The notes below the pieces were generated by a model. The model ran no database searches and was not told the origin of the DNA. It saw nothing but the letters and a program-made list of their open reading frames with translations. 64,000 nucleotides of DNA from Hemerocallis citrina (Eukaryota; Streptophyta; Magnoliopsida; Asparagales; Asphodelaceae). The DNA is taken from positions 34,377,000 through 34,440,999 of the forward strand of contig CM030365.1 in the NCBI GenBank assembly GCA_017893485.1, in the 5' to 3' direction. This document shows positions 24,440-37,391 of this stretch, in pieces (the first letter of the stretch is position 1; each line of letters starts with the position of its first letter). The translations under genes and the position numbers were made by a program.

Positions 24440-24444
24440 GGCTG
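24440..24444. repeat. TSD of D solo LTR, left (GGCTG)
   Basis: Identical to 29404-29408; directly abuts TGTAACACCCC. Confidence 0.85.
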
Positions 24445-25951
24445 TGTAACACCCCAATTTTTTTTTTTTGAAAACTAAGCCTCCAAATTCAATTCTTTCA
24501 ATTTCTCTATCACTTTAAATATAAAATAAAATAGTTATATTCCAAATAAAATTTTGGAAGTCTCCCCTGAAATTTCTGCCCCAAAACCCAAAATGCTTAC
24601 GAAATTCTGCTCTAATATCCGTAGCTCACAACACAGGCAATATAATCACGGGCTTCCCAGGCCAAAATGAGCAGAATCACACAGGCAATATAAATATCAT
24701 GCTCTGGGAGCCAAATTCCTAACAGAATATCAAATATTAAATAAAAACCATAAATTCTTTTGAAAACGTATAAGATTTTTATAAAGATTTAGGAAAACCA
24801 TTTTAAAAGACAACCACAGAACCCAATACTCCACAACGAGGTGGGTACGGGCTTTCTTACCTCATCACAGCACTATACACATATATTGTTACCATAATAC
24901 AAAATAATACATCCACTATTCACCTTTCTACATATACTAAATACATAAATAATCTATCCTCTCAACGAAATATAATTCCTAACTCTAGAACTACCCCGCC
25001 ATGCTGCTAGCAACCTGCAGGAGAGTTAGGGTTGTCCACTCTCACGGAAGGACCCCCCTAACCCCCAGAAAACATCAGGGGTTAGCCACTTCTGGTGTGA
25101 GTATAGTTATTAATCTAATAAATAAATTAAAATGGTAGAAAGAAAATACTTCAAACTTACAAATATCAATTTAAGATGAGGCAACCTGAAATCTGAACAT
25201 ACAAACATCAGCAATACGATTTATATCAAACTACTCTTCAAATCTGCATTCAACTGTATACAGATCCATAACTTCACCCAATTCCCTATATACATCACAC
25301 TAACGACATATATATTTTATATTTGCATAAGACAAAGTCACATACGATCCATTACCTTTAAGTTTGAATTCCCTGACACAAATATCGATCCTTCCACACT
25401 TATCGCCACAAAAGCATTTCTTTATATATATGTATACACACATGATCTTACTACATCTTTTCTTCGTCTTTATAAGCCATGCATTTCATTTACTTGTATT
25501 ATATCACGGCATATTTTCTTTAATAATCATTTTCACAACCCTTCTCTTATTACACACATCGCACGCATACAAACAACCATACCATCTACATCATCATAAC
25601 ATCTCATTACAAGTATTTATTTTAATGAATAACATCACATTTATCTGTTTTTATAGCATCCTAAACATATGCATTCATTCCCAGAATATCCCACTCATTT
25701 ATGTCGTATAACACAAATATCACATTTCATTTCACTATGTGAGGTACTTGCATTTCATCACATCATTGGCACACCACTAATTAGAATGCTTATTCTCATT
25801 GCATCAAAGCATGTTTTATAGCTCATTCACATCACATTATTTCATTTAGTTACTACTCAATCGAATTGAGAATTAAACTTATTTTCATTTTCACTTATAT
25901 CTCAATTTATCATTAATTTCACTTACATTCTCATCAATTTATACTCCATAT

Positions 25952-26935
25952 CCCAAACATAGTTTGGGCAATAATATATCACACCCCAAAGCTGATAGCT
26001 TGGGTAATAATCACCGCACCCCAAACACATAGTCTGGGTAATATCACATCACATCTCAAGCCGATAGTTTGGTTATCAATTCACTTCATTTACTATTCAT
26101 CTTCACTTTATTTAATTCTTCATTTCTATTAATCATTACCACTATCATGCCCACTCACCCTGCGAATTATGCCAAGGCAGATAGTTCCCACCATTTCCAC
26201 AGAAATAGCGGGCAGGTAGTTCCTTGACACAATTCCAAGGTGTAACCACTCATACCATACTGTATTTTACTTAAATAATCATTTACATAATATAGTTACT
26301 TCATACTATTCATATTACCACATGTCACTTTTACTCTGTTCATTCTAAATTAACCACATACTGCATTTCATCCACAACCACTTTCTTTACTCTCACATTT
26401 TTATTTACACTTAGTTATTTTATTAGTTTGTCGACCAGCGAGCCACAGTATCCTAATATACTGAAAGCTGACAGCCCAGTAAAACACGCGGACCGATGCT
26501 CACACAGAGTCTTACTCGTCCGAGGCTACGTCGTCCTTCCAGCCTATGCCAGCGAGGGAACACCGCACCCCAGATAAACTGGGTACTTCCTCGCGACGTC
26601 TGTCAACGAGGGAAAAACACCACACCCCAGGTAAACTGGGTACTTCCTCCCAGCCGATAGCCAGGAGGGAAAAACATCGCACCCCAGGTAAACTGGGTAC
26701 TTCCTCGCGACAGCTGTCATCGAGGAAAACCGGGCCTCAAGCCGATAGCTTGGGCGATAAAACTCCGCACCCCAGATAAACTAGGTACTTCCTCGCGACA
26801 GCTGTCATCGAGGGAAACCGTGCCTCAAGCCGATAGCTTGGGCGATAAAACTCCGCACCCTAGATAAACTGGGTACTTCCTCCTAGCCGAAGCCAGGAGG
26901 GAAAAACACCGCACCCCAATCCGATCCTTGGGTAT
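25952..26935. repeat. hairpin array inside D LTR
   Basis: A series of short imperfect palindromes, each with a 3-6-base loop often reading GATA or CATA. Examples: CCCAAACATAGTTTGGG (25952), CCAAAGCTGATAGCTTGG (25986), CCCAAACACATAGTCTGGG (26020), CTCAAGCCGATAGTTTGG (26055). From 26540 to 26935 they become tandem: a 'CACCCCAG.TAAACTGGGTACTTCCTC' phrase (quoted in parts) recurs about six times, alternating with the stems CTCGCGACAGCTGTCATCGAG, CTCAAGCCGATAGCTTGGG and CTCCCAGCCGATAGCCAGGAG. GC content is far above the surrounding LTR. Confidence 0.8.
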
Positions 26936-29051
26936 TATGAGGTCTAGCCCAAATCCCCAGGATTGCTGTAGGTACTGGTCAACAAAACCATCTGTTTTTA
27001 GCATTAATCAATTCATCTTTTCAGCTTATTTTATCAACACAAGCATTTCACTTTTGATTTACAACGAGTCATGTCTTAGCTTTTAACCACGTGAATTAGT
27101 AACACATTTTATTAGCACTTACCATCTTATCTTTTATCTTACCATTTGATGCATACCCGATGCTCACGATATTAATCATCATATCATTATACCACATTAT
27201 GCCTACAACCTGTCATTCCACAATTAAAACCATCATATCATATTATTGCATAATATAAATGCGCCATGATATTTATTTTGTCATAACACCCCACATTAAG
27301 AATACCATATTATTCATTACCTCATTGTATCATATATAGGCATACGCCAAGTTATAACATTAATAAAAGAACTACATTATGCTATTCCATATCGTAAGAG
27401 TATCAAAATGTATAATTCATCACGTTATAATATCATACTATTGGTCATTAATTCACTTCGAACATAATTATAATATAAACATATACCCACTTACTAACTT
27501 CATCAATTATCACATCACGAGTCAATATCATAATATATATATCACAAACATACACCACACATGCGGGTTTCCAAGAAAAAGGGGCCAAAATCATTTATTT
27601 TCTCTAATTAAATCTCATAATATCCAATTATAGCATACTAGTTCATACACCATATTCCATGTAAGTAAAATTACCTATAATGGTCTATATGCCCCAAAAT
27701 AAACATAAAACATGTACTATATATACACGAGTCTCCAAAATATGACCACAATCACTAATTTCATCTAATTACGTCTCATAACATCTATCCACAGCATGCT
27801 AGCCTATACACAAGGCTCCACATATACCAAATTACCTATATCGGCCTATATACCCCAAAAACATGCACAAAACATCCACGGGGTAAAACTATGCATAAAC
27901 AATTTAATATATTTAGTTTTTATACATCAACACATCACATTAACCCATAATATAGGTTTTATATACTTAAAATAGTTAATTTCACCAAATATCTCAAAAA
28001 CCCATTTCGGACCCTTAAAAATCCGTATTTTCATTGAAAATCGATTTTTTGCATAACTTCTGCAAAATATATCAAAAAGCCACGAAATTCGGCCACAATG
28101 TAAATTACTTATAAATACAACATACTCACCTAACGGATCGAGCAAACGATGTCCCACGCCCGCCCGGTAGCCAGTCGAAGTTCGACTTTTTCAACCTAAT
28201 TGGAAAATTATAGAACCGATAAGCTTAAAACTCAAAACTCGACCTACGGACCTCCAAATTTGAATCCGTCATCACCCACACGTCACAAATGACATATGTA
28301 GGTGAGCTATAGCAATAGATTTCGAGTTCGGGTCCTAATACAAAAACTCACTCATCGATCGGAGGAACCCTTTAAGGGAAATCTCCAAATATCTACTTGT
28401 TTTCATCCAATTCTCCTAATTTCTCAAATTAGGGTTAAATAATAGTAATAAAACTCAATGACACCTCCGAATCTAACAAATTCTCTCCTAAATCTCGCTC
28501 GGGCCTTTCACCGAATACCCGGCGTGCACTTTTCACCTATAGTCCATTTCACTTAATTTAATTGAACTTAAAGCCTATAAAAATTACCAAAATTTCTCAT
28601 TGAACCTCTTATAACATTTTTCACCTTCCAATAATTTTTCTATCATCAATGGAACCGATTTTTCCTTTCCAAATTCACGAACCCTAATTTATTAACAACT
28701 TGCCAACTCTTTAATAATATACTAATTTCTCACCTCTATTACTTCTAACAAATCCAAACCTCCCTACTATAATATTTTTACTCAATAAAACTAACCACAC
28801 TTAATTTTATTCAAATAAATAAAATAGGGTATACCTTTCCGGAGTTATTTCCCCAAATCGATGCTACCATGGTGTAGAGGACCCTTCAATTAGCCTGCCT
28901 CTTAAATTAATTTGGATTTGATGGAGAATCCAAGTGGATGTAGGCGGGAGTGAGGGAGGCCGAAGGTGAGGGTTTTGATCGGAAGTAAGGATCGGGAAGG
29001 AAAAGAAAGAAAGGAAGAAGGAAGGAAAATGGGGGGGGGGGGGTGTTTTAA

Positions 29052-29074
29052 AAATATATATATATATTAATAAT
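29052..29074 (-). promoter_or_regulatory. TATA-like box of D LTR
   Basis: An AT dinucleotide stretch next to a G run (29031-29043) and upstream, on the - strand, of a pyrimidine-rich leader. Position and context suggest the core promoter; no transcript evidence. Confidence 0.4.
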
Positions 29075-29403
29075 AATAGTTAGGTATAATTACCTATAAG
29101 TCCTCCAAATCCAATATATTACGAATAAACCCCAACTCTTTTCTATAATCATACGAACAATACACAATACATATAATTATCTTATAATAATCCCCCAGAA
29201 TGATAAAATAAAATAAACTATATCTATTCACATAAAATCTCAACTCATGGCTCCAATATAACAATAATACCCATCTACTACAAAAATTCATACCAATATC
29301 AATATTGAAAATAAATAAAGTAAGATATCACTTAAAAATAATTCTCACCCCTACAAGACGTAAAAACGAATATTTTTGGTATTTTAAAATCAGAGGTGTT
29401 ACA

Positions 29404-29408
29404 GGCTG
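29404..29408. repeat. TSD of D solo LTR, right (GGCTG)
   Basis: Matches 24440-24444. Confidence 0.85.
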
Positions 29409-29841
29409 CCTCCCAAAAGGTGTCATAACTAGTTGGTGCTTCTTGATCATAGGCAATCATATATATACACATACATTCCTAACTCACCTTCCATGTGGGA
29501 CTAAGTCACCACCATCTACAATGAACACCATGGCCCCATAGTAATTAGTTCATTCTTTCTATATGCTCCAACCACAATCTACCACAACTATAGGCCAAAT
29601 ATGTATATACATACCATATATATACATACTCCTCAAGTATGGGGTATTACATACACCCCACCTTGAGATCTCAGCATCCTCGCTGAGCCCAGAACCCACA
29701 AGATGATATAGGATCGCATTTCTTGCCGATGTGGAGTGGAGTACCCTGCTATCGTACTGCCCTTAGTCTCTCTACCAGCATACTGTCCTCAGTCAGGCGT
29801 ACATCTCACCCATTCTTACCACAATCGGTGTCGAAAGTCGG

Positions 29842-29852
29842 CTTTGATACCA
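29842..29852 (-). promoter_or_regulatory. primer-binding site of T1
   Basis: TGGTATCAAAG on the - strand, 2 bases from the right LTR. The standard initiator-Met site is TGGTATCAGAG. The related sites at 55356 and 55718 read TGGTATTAGATCC and (T)AGTATTAGAGCC. Confidence 0.7.
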
Positions 29853-30153
29853 TTTGTAACGCCCCGAGCCCCTGCTCAAATAAATTCTAACAATCGCCTA
29901 CTACAGGTTGCCTCTCAAAATGTGTCATGACTAGTTGGTGCCTCTTGATCATAGGCAATCCTATATATACACATACAACCCTAACTCACCTTCCATGTCG
30001 GACTAAGTCACCACCACCTACCATGAACACCATGGCCCCATAGTAATTAATTCATTCTTTCTATAGGCTCCAACCACACACTACCACAACTATAGGCCAT
30101 ATATGTGTATACATACCATATACATACATACTCCTCAAGTACGGAGTATTACA

Positions 30154-30413
30154 TATAGAATTGAGAATTGTTAATTTGACATGCTTACGTAGGTTGTTTA
30201 TGATGTATGAGTACATCCGATGTGAATTCGGGGGTATGTTTTGAGTTAATGGCTTAGGTGTACGACAATTTTCCCAATAGGTTTGAAAAAGTGAAGTTTG
30301 ATTAGCAACTGGGCGGGCGAGGAGCATATTCCTATCGGTTTGTTAGGTGAGTATGATCATACTAGATATAATTTATGTTGTGGTAAAGTTTTAGACTTAT
30401 TTAATGTGAATTG
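30154..30413 (+). mobile_element. D' LTR, second part
   Basis: Resumes D' after T1. 30311-30350 matches the reverse complement of D near 28125-28165 (gggcgggcg and gttaggtgagtatg). It is then cut by the B3 element at 30414. Confidence 0.55.
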
Positions 30414-33400
30414 TGTAACGCCACGGGTTCCCAATACTCGGAACCCGTAACACACTCCAAGATCTTTCCTTCAAATGAGTCACAACACAACAAAATCACA
30501 CGAAATTACAAACTTCTATTGCCACGAATGTTATTACAATGTACAAAATTGTTCAATAAAATTCACATCATGAATTTACATTGATCATTTCCATCAACAA
30601 ATTACATTGCACAAAAATTAGGAACCTCATCAATGAATTGGACAACGTCTCTCCACTACATGACTTCCGCAGTTCGAGTCCCAGCTCCACGATCAGCGAT
30701 CCTGCAAATCTAATAAACTGTGGGCACGTCAGTTAAATACAACTGACGCAATACTATAATACAGCGATCCTCGCTATGCCATAATATAGCGATTCCAAAC
30801 CTCAACAACCAAAATTTGATGCAAAAGAAAAGTGATGTCAAACAAGTGTCGGTGTATGCCATGGTCTAATCTAATGCACACACTATGCACACATACTCCT
30901 GAAGTTAATGCACGCTTAATTGGCAAGATATGCATCCCATATTACACATTCCCTAACCAAATGATGTTCTTCAGTTGATGGAGTTCGATCCCCCGCTATG
31001 CATCCTACTTTTAAGCTCTCTCAAGTCTCTGATACTCTACTGATGATGAGGCTGCAATCGTCCGGTTCACTCCCATCATTGCCATGGTAGTGGTGTACAT
31101 TAACTCATGTTTTACCCACTATGTCCGGAATCACAGTCGTTCAGCTCACTTCCGTCGCTGTCCAAATAATTAGTAGAGATGCGGTAATTCTGCCTTCCGG
31201 ACCTCACCAAAAGCTGATATACGGATACTAGGGCTCCTTGTCGAGGACATTATTTTAGAGCCCCCACAGAGTTCACTCACAGAGCAGTCTTTAAGTCCCC
31301 TGTCTGTATTGATCAACATAGGACCTGAGTGATACAGGGTTTCCCCAACTCTGTTACCCTCGTCCTTACGCTATACTAGAACTTGCAGTCGAGACAACGT
31401 CATCACTCCAAATCTCCTCAAAGGTTGTTATGGTCATAAAGGCACTCGTGCCGAAGACAGTAGAGCCCCCACAGAGTTCACTCACACAGCAACTCTAAGT
31501 CTCCTGCCGCATTAAACGAACCTAGGTTCGGCCAGGAATGAAGATGCCACGCATCCCTCTGACAGGCGAGCATAACACCCACTAGTGTCTGTCCTTACAT
31601 TCAACAACGACTCGAACTAATCCTACCACACCACAACCCAAGTACTAGTGCTAATCCACTTTAGGACCAAGATTAAGAATGAGGTTAATTATATGATTAC
31701 TAGCTTTTCATCTGATCATCTGATTATCTGAATCCCAAGACTCTAATTAAAGTAATCCTTTTTCATTTTTTAATTATGAATTATTAGGCGATTCTAGGTT
31801 GAATTCATTTTAACCAATACTCTTCTAGTTAGGAGATCTATCAACTTTCATGTCCTAACTTAGTAAACAACTTTTGTTTATTAAAAACAACTAGTTAAGT
31901 TATACATGTAGACCCTTTTCTAGTTAATTACCTTTTTCATTAATAGAACCTAACCCATCCCACAATAGGACTTAATCTAGCCCTCAAATATGGCCCAAGG
32001 GTTGGCCCGCCTCGGCCCACACTTGGCCCGAACCAACGACGAACCGACTTCATCGATCGCCGCAACCGTCATCAACGCTTGGAGTTAGATTTCAACCTCG
32101 GCACTACCAACACGTAGCTCCCGCTAACCTTCATGCTCCACGGTCCTCGATAAGTGGTAGCACCAAACACAACCATGGAATCCTTCCATGAACGGCGAGT
32201 ACGTCGTTGCGTGAGTCATCTCCTCCAACGCGTTCGATGCGACACGGGTTTCTATTTTATTCGTCTAGATATGCCAACATAACTTAATCCTAGAGTCTCA
32301 AACTCAACCGATGTAGCCCAACAAGGATACATTACCCTAGGAATAAATCTTACACTAAGAATACTCAAAAAGACTGCTAAAAAGCTCTAAAAATGGACAG
32401 CAAGCATACAATTGGCATTCTTGTCAAAACGGGGTCGCTCCCGATCCCATTTCTTCAAAGAAACACGATCGGGTGCTCCCTATGCTTCTACTCAAGGTAG
32501 ACATCAAGCACATGCACAAATTGGGCATGAATCTCATCCCAAAGTGATCAATAACAATACATAAACATCTATCACAATTCTTACTTCAAAATAATGAACA
32601 AACATGTCAATATTGTGGTCTACAAGCACATATGAGATACTCATGACATGAAACTTTAGATAATTTAAATCCTAACGCATTCCTATATCCATAACATGAT
32701 TTACGACCTACACAGCAACTTAATTCTCAGATTCTACAATATCAAACTCAATATCATAGGCATAGTGCAAAACAGTGAGCTTTATGAATCAGTGTGTTTC
32801 TGTTGTCACTTGCAAAATTCATTACAATTCGTGTACTGATTCAAATCATGCATTTTTAGACATTACTGAAAGATCTATGTGTCTACTACAATTTTCTAGT
32901 TACACACTCCCTCAGATTAAGTCATTTAAGTCATTAAATAAGCCATTCTTTAACAGGCATGAAATTATTTCTAGAACAGAGCAACAATTAATCATTGCTA
33001 ACATAAAAATACATTAAAAATATCAAATGATCTCTAAACTTCACGAAATTTGAAAAATAGGTTCTAAATACATGGTAACAGAATATACTTAAATTTAACG
33101 TGATTCTACCAAGAACTTTTCAAGTTATGACTTCTTGAATAATAACTAAAAGCAGAACAGATCATCTTCACTTTGTCTTTTCTTTTCAGAACAGCCAGTA
33201 GTTTCGGATTTTCTAAGAATATCAAACGATGTCCAAAAATTATAAAATTTTGTACTCAAACACTTAACACGTACGAGAAACACATACTAAAATTTCAATA
33301 ATAGATCTTATGTGGTTACTGAGTTATGAGCTTTGGAAAATAATAGTCAGAACACAAGCTAAGTCTTTTTTTCAGTCAGAGTTAAAGTTCGTATTCAATT

Positions 33401-33796
33401 AAAATAGCAAATAAATTTCAAAAATTATGAAATTTGGAAGTAATGTGTATAACATGCATAAGATTCTACGTTTAAAATTACAACTTCAAACTCCAAGTAA
33501 TTTTCAAGTTATAGAATCCAGACCTAACACATTTTTTTGTTCAACTTTTTACTGGCTTTTTATTTAGTCTTCTATTAATAAAATTAGCATGCAACGAATT
33601 TTATCACTCAATCACACACTTCATGACCTACACATGCTGTCAAGACCACATCCAGATTTCACCACATAAATTTAAACATCACAAAGGTTTAGAAACACCC
33701 ACCTTAAAATTGTACACAAAAACACTTTCACGCTCCACCTAGTTTGCTATTCTCCTCCTTGCGCCTTGCTTTTTCCCTTCTTGCTCCTAGCCCTTG
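30414..33796 (-). mobile_element. B3 left LTR (3' LTR), part before A2
   Basis: Starts TGTAACGCCACGGGTTCCC. It aligns with B2 (1516-4700) and with the B3 right LTR (48729-49416) through the blocks 'ccttcaaatgagtcacaac', 'attacaatgtac' and 'gatcgatcc'-type phrases around 30960-31000. The preceding AATTG (30409-30413) is the likely TSD; its partner would lie beyond the truncated right LTR. The A2 element interrupts at 33797. The GC-rich B module is at about 32000-32250. Confidence 0.8.
33792..33796. repeat. TSD of A2, left (CCTTG)
   Basis: Directly before TGTCACGCCCC; repeated exactly at 45513-45517. Confidence 0.9.
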
Positions 33797-36700
33797 TGTC
33801 ACGCCCCACTTCCTAAAAAGGAATACGGAATACGGATACGTAACAAAAGCCCAGCGAATGATTTTCATCATCCTTAACCTGTTCAAGAATCTTTGCAACA
33901 CATCACAGAAATAATCAGAGTCGGAAGCAAAAGGCACAACCAACATGCAACATTGAAACAGATTTACCAATAGAAATTTACTTGAATCCAAATACAATAT
34001 TCTCAAATTAATCAGAGTCTGGAGAAAACAAATATCCTATGTCACATCGCCCAAACACAAATAATATCCAAATAAACCAAATACACTTTATTCAAGTTCA
34101 AGCAACAATTAATAATAATAATAAAGCAGAAACTACAGCACTAAAACATCATCACACCAATACCTTCTGGCAGGTGACCATCCTGATCTGCAATTAGTAA
34201 ATTTGCAGGAAAAGGGAAAAAGAAGAAAATAAGTACCCGTCAATTGCAAGTTGCGGGTCACAAATAATGTAGGATACAAGCACATGGGTTAGAAAATTCT
34301 AAGAAACAAGCCTAGCATGGTAAAAGTGTATCAACAGGAATATAATATCTAACCTATATCGGGAAAAATAGAACTAAGTAGTATGGTATACTATCAGGTA
34401 CTGGTAACAAGTATCAAGTGTTAAGCTATCAGGTATACATGTATCAAGTATTAGGTAAACAGGTAAATAGGTGAACATGTAACAAGTAATCAGGTGACAG
34501 GATAATCAGGTAACAGCTAAACAGGTAACAGGTAAATAGGTAACAGGTAAATAGGTATCAGATTTATGTCATGTCAAGTCTTGTTATTTATTATCTAGGT
34601 AGCACTTCATGCACTCTAACTTTTATCACATGGTTGCTACAACAAACAATTTCGCTTTAGATTCCATAGTGGAGTCCATAGGGCAGTGTACTTAGGTCCA
34701 GAAAATAGGAACAACTAGAACCTAGTAGTTCTCTTCCGAGTACACCTTCCTAAGGGAAGTATGCAGTCAGGTACAGGAAACAGGCATAACCTAGTGGTTA
34801 TCTTCCGAGTACTTCTTCCTATAAGGAAGCTTGCAATCAGGTACATGTAAACATGATCATGAATCATGTAGTCATGAACACATAACAGGCAGGCAGGACA
34901 CAGGTCCTCTTCCAAGTACACGTTTCTATATTTTCCACTACTAGATCTTTCCCTTAAACCCCGGCTTGGTTACTTTTATTATGGTCATCAAACAGGCATG
35001 AATGGGTACAAACTAATGCCAAACTAACATGGTATAATCAGTATTAGGTTCAGGAAAACAAATGTACAAGCATGGGTGATATACATTCACATAAACGAGC
35101 AAAATAGCGTATGTTCATAAAAAGGACAGCATGACTAATCAATACAAAAACAGTGATTCTGGTCTCTACAGAAATGCAAACCTAGATCCGTCGAAGGATC
35201 TGGAAACTAGACATCCACACTAATCCAACGAGCATAATTAAGTCATATAGTAATTCACAACAACACAGTTCAAAACTGATTTGAATACAGAATTTAGGTT
35301 CAGCCAGAAATCAGGAAAACAACTTCAAGAACAAGAAAACAACATGGAAACACATCAGATAAATCCACAAAAAATCTAGGGAAATTTCCTATATGTCCAG
35401 AATCAAAATATAGAATTTCATAATTTTCTAGGAAGAATAGATAAGTCATCAAAAATAGGAAAACAACACAAAAATATAGTTTAGCGAATCTGGAAATCAC
35501 AACACTGCTGTACGAAAACTAGGATATCTCGCAACCAGTGAATCGAATTACAATTCCAGCAAAAGGATATGAAAATAGATAGAATTTACTAACTGTCATA
35601 TTTCCCAAAGGATTTTCATACAGTAAAAGGAATCATAGTGAAAATAGAGTTCTTTACAGAACAGCGAGCAATATACAGCATGAGTAGATTCTAGAAACGA
35701 GCATGAAACATCACATAAAACTTGTCTTTAAAATTCATCAAAAATCTGGGTAATCCCTAACTTCATATAGAAACACTGACCAAAATATTAGATCAGATAA
35801 TATGTGTAGAATAGTCCTTGAAAATAATTTGTTAACAAAATCAACCGAAAACTGAATCTGGAATGGATCGACACCTCTGTACTAAAATAGACATAACTGA
35901 GTCATACGAAATCCAAATGAAGCAAAACTAGTGGGGTTTGAAAATAGACAAAATTATCTAGAATTCATCTTTTATTTTGGAATCAGATACAGACTGTAGC
36001 ATAGACGAAAACAGCAATCAAAACAGAACACCCAGTAAATACAGATTTCACACTTCAAAACAAGAACAACATAACTTCAAGAGTATTGATCCATACACAT
36101 CCAAACTTGAAACACAACCTACCAAGCATCTAAACATCATGATTTAGGGTTATTAACAAGTCTTCACCTATTATTTCACATGGATATTAGTCCAAACACT
36201 ATTTCACACCATTATCCACATACATGACTAAAATCAAGAATTGGGCAATTCCTAGGTTATCACCTATCAAGATTGGTGTCATAAGTCATCTATAGCCAAA
36301 TTATCATAATAGAAATAAAACCCATCAAGGAAAACACAATCTTTGGTTGTCTCTATACCCAACTACACTATAGGTGAACTTTTTGACTTGTATCAAACCA
36401 AATGAATTGTAGTACAAGTTACTTGCCTTAGTATGGAGATGAACACGATGCAAATAGTCCTAGAAGCAAAACCCATGAACGAAATCCTCACCAAGCGCGA
36501 ATCCAAGCAACAACGAGCAAAAACTCCACACGAACAATCTCCTTCGATGCGACGATCAAAGTGGCAAGCACCCACTTTGAGAAACCACAAAGAGAAGATG
36601 ATGCAAGGGTGATTGATGTTGATGGTGGTGCTTTGGTGGTGTTGGCCATCCAAGGGAAAGGATCGGGCTTGTATGGAGAGGTATGGTGTAGTATATGGTG

Positions 36701-37286
36701 GTCGGCTATGGAGATTGTGGTGGTCGGATGTGTGGATGGAGGGCTCGGTGTGCAGGTGGGTGCAAGGCTGGGAGCACAGAATTTAGGGGAGGCCGGGATT
36801 AGGAGGAGAGGGAGAGAGAGAGATTAGGTTTAGGGTTAGGGTTTTGGGATGTTAGGGTTTATATATAGGAGTTTAATATGGGCTATTGGGTTGTAGGTAT
36901 TAGTATGTAGTAATAGGTATACAATTGGGTAATGGGTATTGGGTAAATAACAAATGGGGATACAATTTAGTGTGGAATCTATGGCTCTTGAAAAATCTAA
37001 TTAGGAGTCAAAAATCATAGGTTTGGGAAATCACCACCAAAAATCCCTCCCAACACCAAGGAAAAAATAAAATAAAGAGAACGATGCCAAAAATGAGGAA
37101 ATGATCAAAATGACGAAAAACGAACAAAAGCGACGATCAAACAACACAAGGAGCCCAAAATGAAATAAAACGAATATATATTGAAAACAAATCCAATATA
37201 CGGTTCAGAAAAATAAAAGAGAGATAAAAATACACAAAAAACAAAAATACACTCCAAAATTCATAAAATGAAAAACAGGGGTTACA
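33797..37286 (-). repeat. A2 left LTR (3' LTR)
   Basis: 3,490 bp, TGTCACGCCCC...GGGGTTACA. It contains caggtaa-type short repeats (34380-34565), tandem units around cttccgagtacaccttcct (34728-34930), the family core near 34925-34970, and a TATA box on the - strand at 36858-36869 with telomere-like AAACCCTAA repeats just downstream. Confidence 0.92.
36858..36869 (-). promoter_or_regulatory. TATA box of A2 left LTR
   Basis: CCTATATATAAA on the - strand. The right LTR has TATATAAA at 45085-45095. Confidence 0.65.
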
Positions 37287-37300
37287 ATCCTACCCACCTA
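37287..37300 (-). promoter_or_regulatory. polypurine tract, A2
   Basis: TAGGTGGGTAGGAT on the - strand, next to the left LTR and identical in core to that of A1. Confidence 0.8.
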
Positions 37301-37391
37301 ACAGAAAAATTTCATCCTCGACATTCAAAAGAAAGATACATAGGGTAACCCCAAAAACAAAGGGAAAAAAACAAAACAAAACCAAAACAAA

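Larger units (their letters stand above)
24445..29403 (-). mobile_element. D: 4,959-bp solo LTR
   Basis: TGTAACACCCC...GGTGTTACA in + reading with perfect 5-bp TSDs (GGCTG), inserted in the left LTR of T1. Orientation is inferred from a TATA-like stretch on the - strand (29052-29074, TAATATATATATATTTTTAA) followed by a long C/T-rich leader (28920-29030). Much of 25300-28800 is T/C-rich on the + strand with few G. It holds the hairpin and tandem-repeat array at 25952-26935. An ORF of 115 codons (25364-25711) is low-complexity Ile/His/Phe/Leu-rich and not credible. No gag-pol is present. Confidence 0.8.
24388..30153 (-). mobile_element. T1: complete TRIM element with nested solo LTR
   Basis: Without the nested insertion this is an ~802-bp terminal-repeat retrotransposon in miniature. 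The left LTR is 24388-24444 plus 29409-29651 (300 bp), the internal region 29652-29854 (203 bp, no ORF), and the right LTR 29855-30153 (299 bp). Ends are TGTAACGCCCC...TATTACA. The internal region starts on the - strand with TGGTATCAAAGCC (29842-29852 and on), an initiator-Met primer site with one change. Flanks are TATAA (24383-24387) and TATAG (30154-30158), a 5-bp TSD with one transition. It has no coding capacity and would depend on enzymes from autonomous gypsy elements. Relatives are at 55200-56551. Confidence 0.85.

Noticed and set aside
25364..25711. A 115-codon ORF rich in Ile, His, Leu and Phe
   Set aside because: Product of T/C-rich composition in the D solo LTR; no domain, no start context, and antisense to the likely LTR orientation.
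26546..26779. A repeat-containing ORF (REKH.TPGKLGTSS units), at first sight a repeat protein, or CRISPR-like spacing
   Set aside because: The units are tandem hairpin repeats of unequal length in an LTR. Plant nuclear context and the absence of constant-length spacers exclude CRISPR. The frame does not extend through the whole array.
36561..36827. An 88-codon + strand ORF also found at 44777-45082 in similar form
   Set aside because: The two copies are the two LTRs of one element and so are alike anyway. The ORF is antisense to the promoter region and absent from A1 LTRs.
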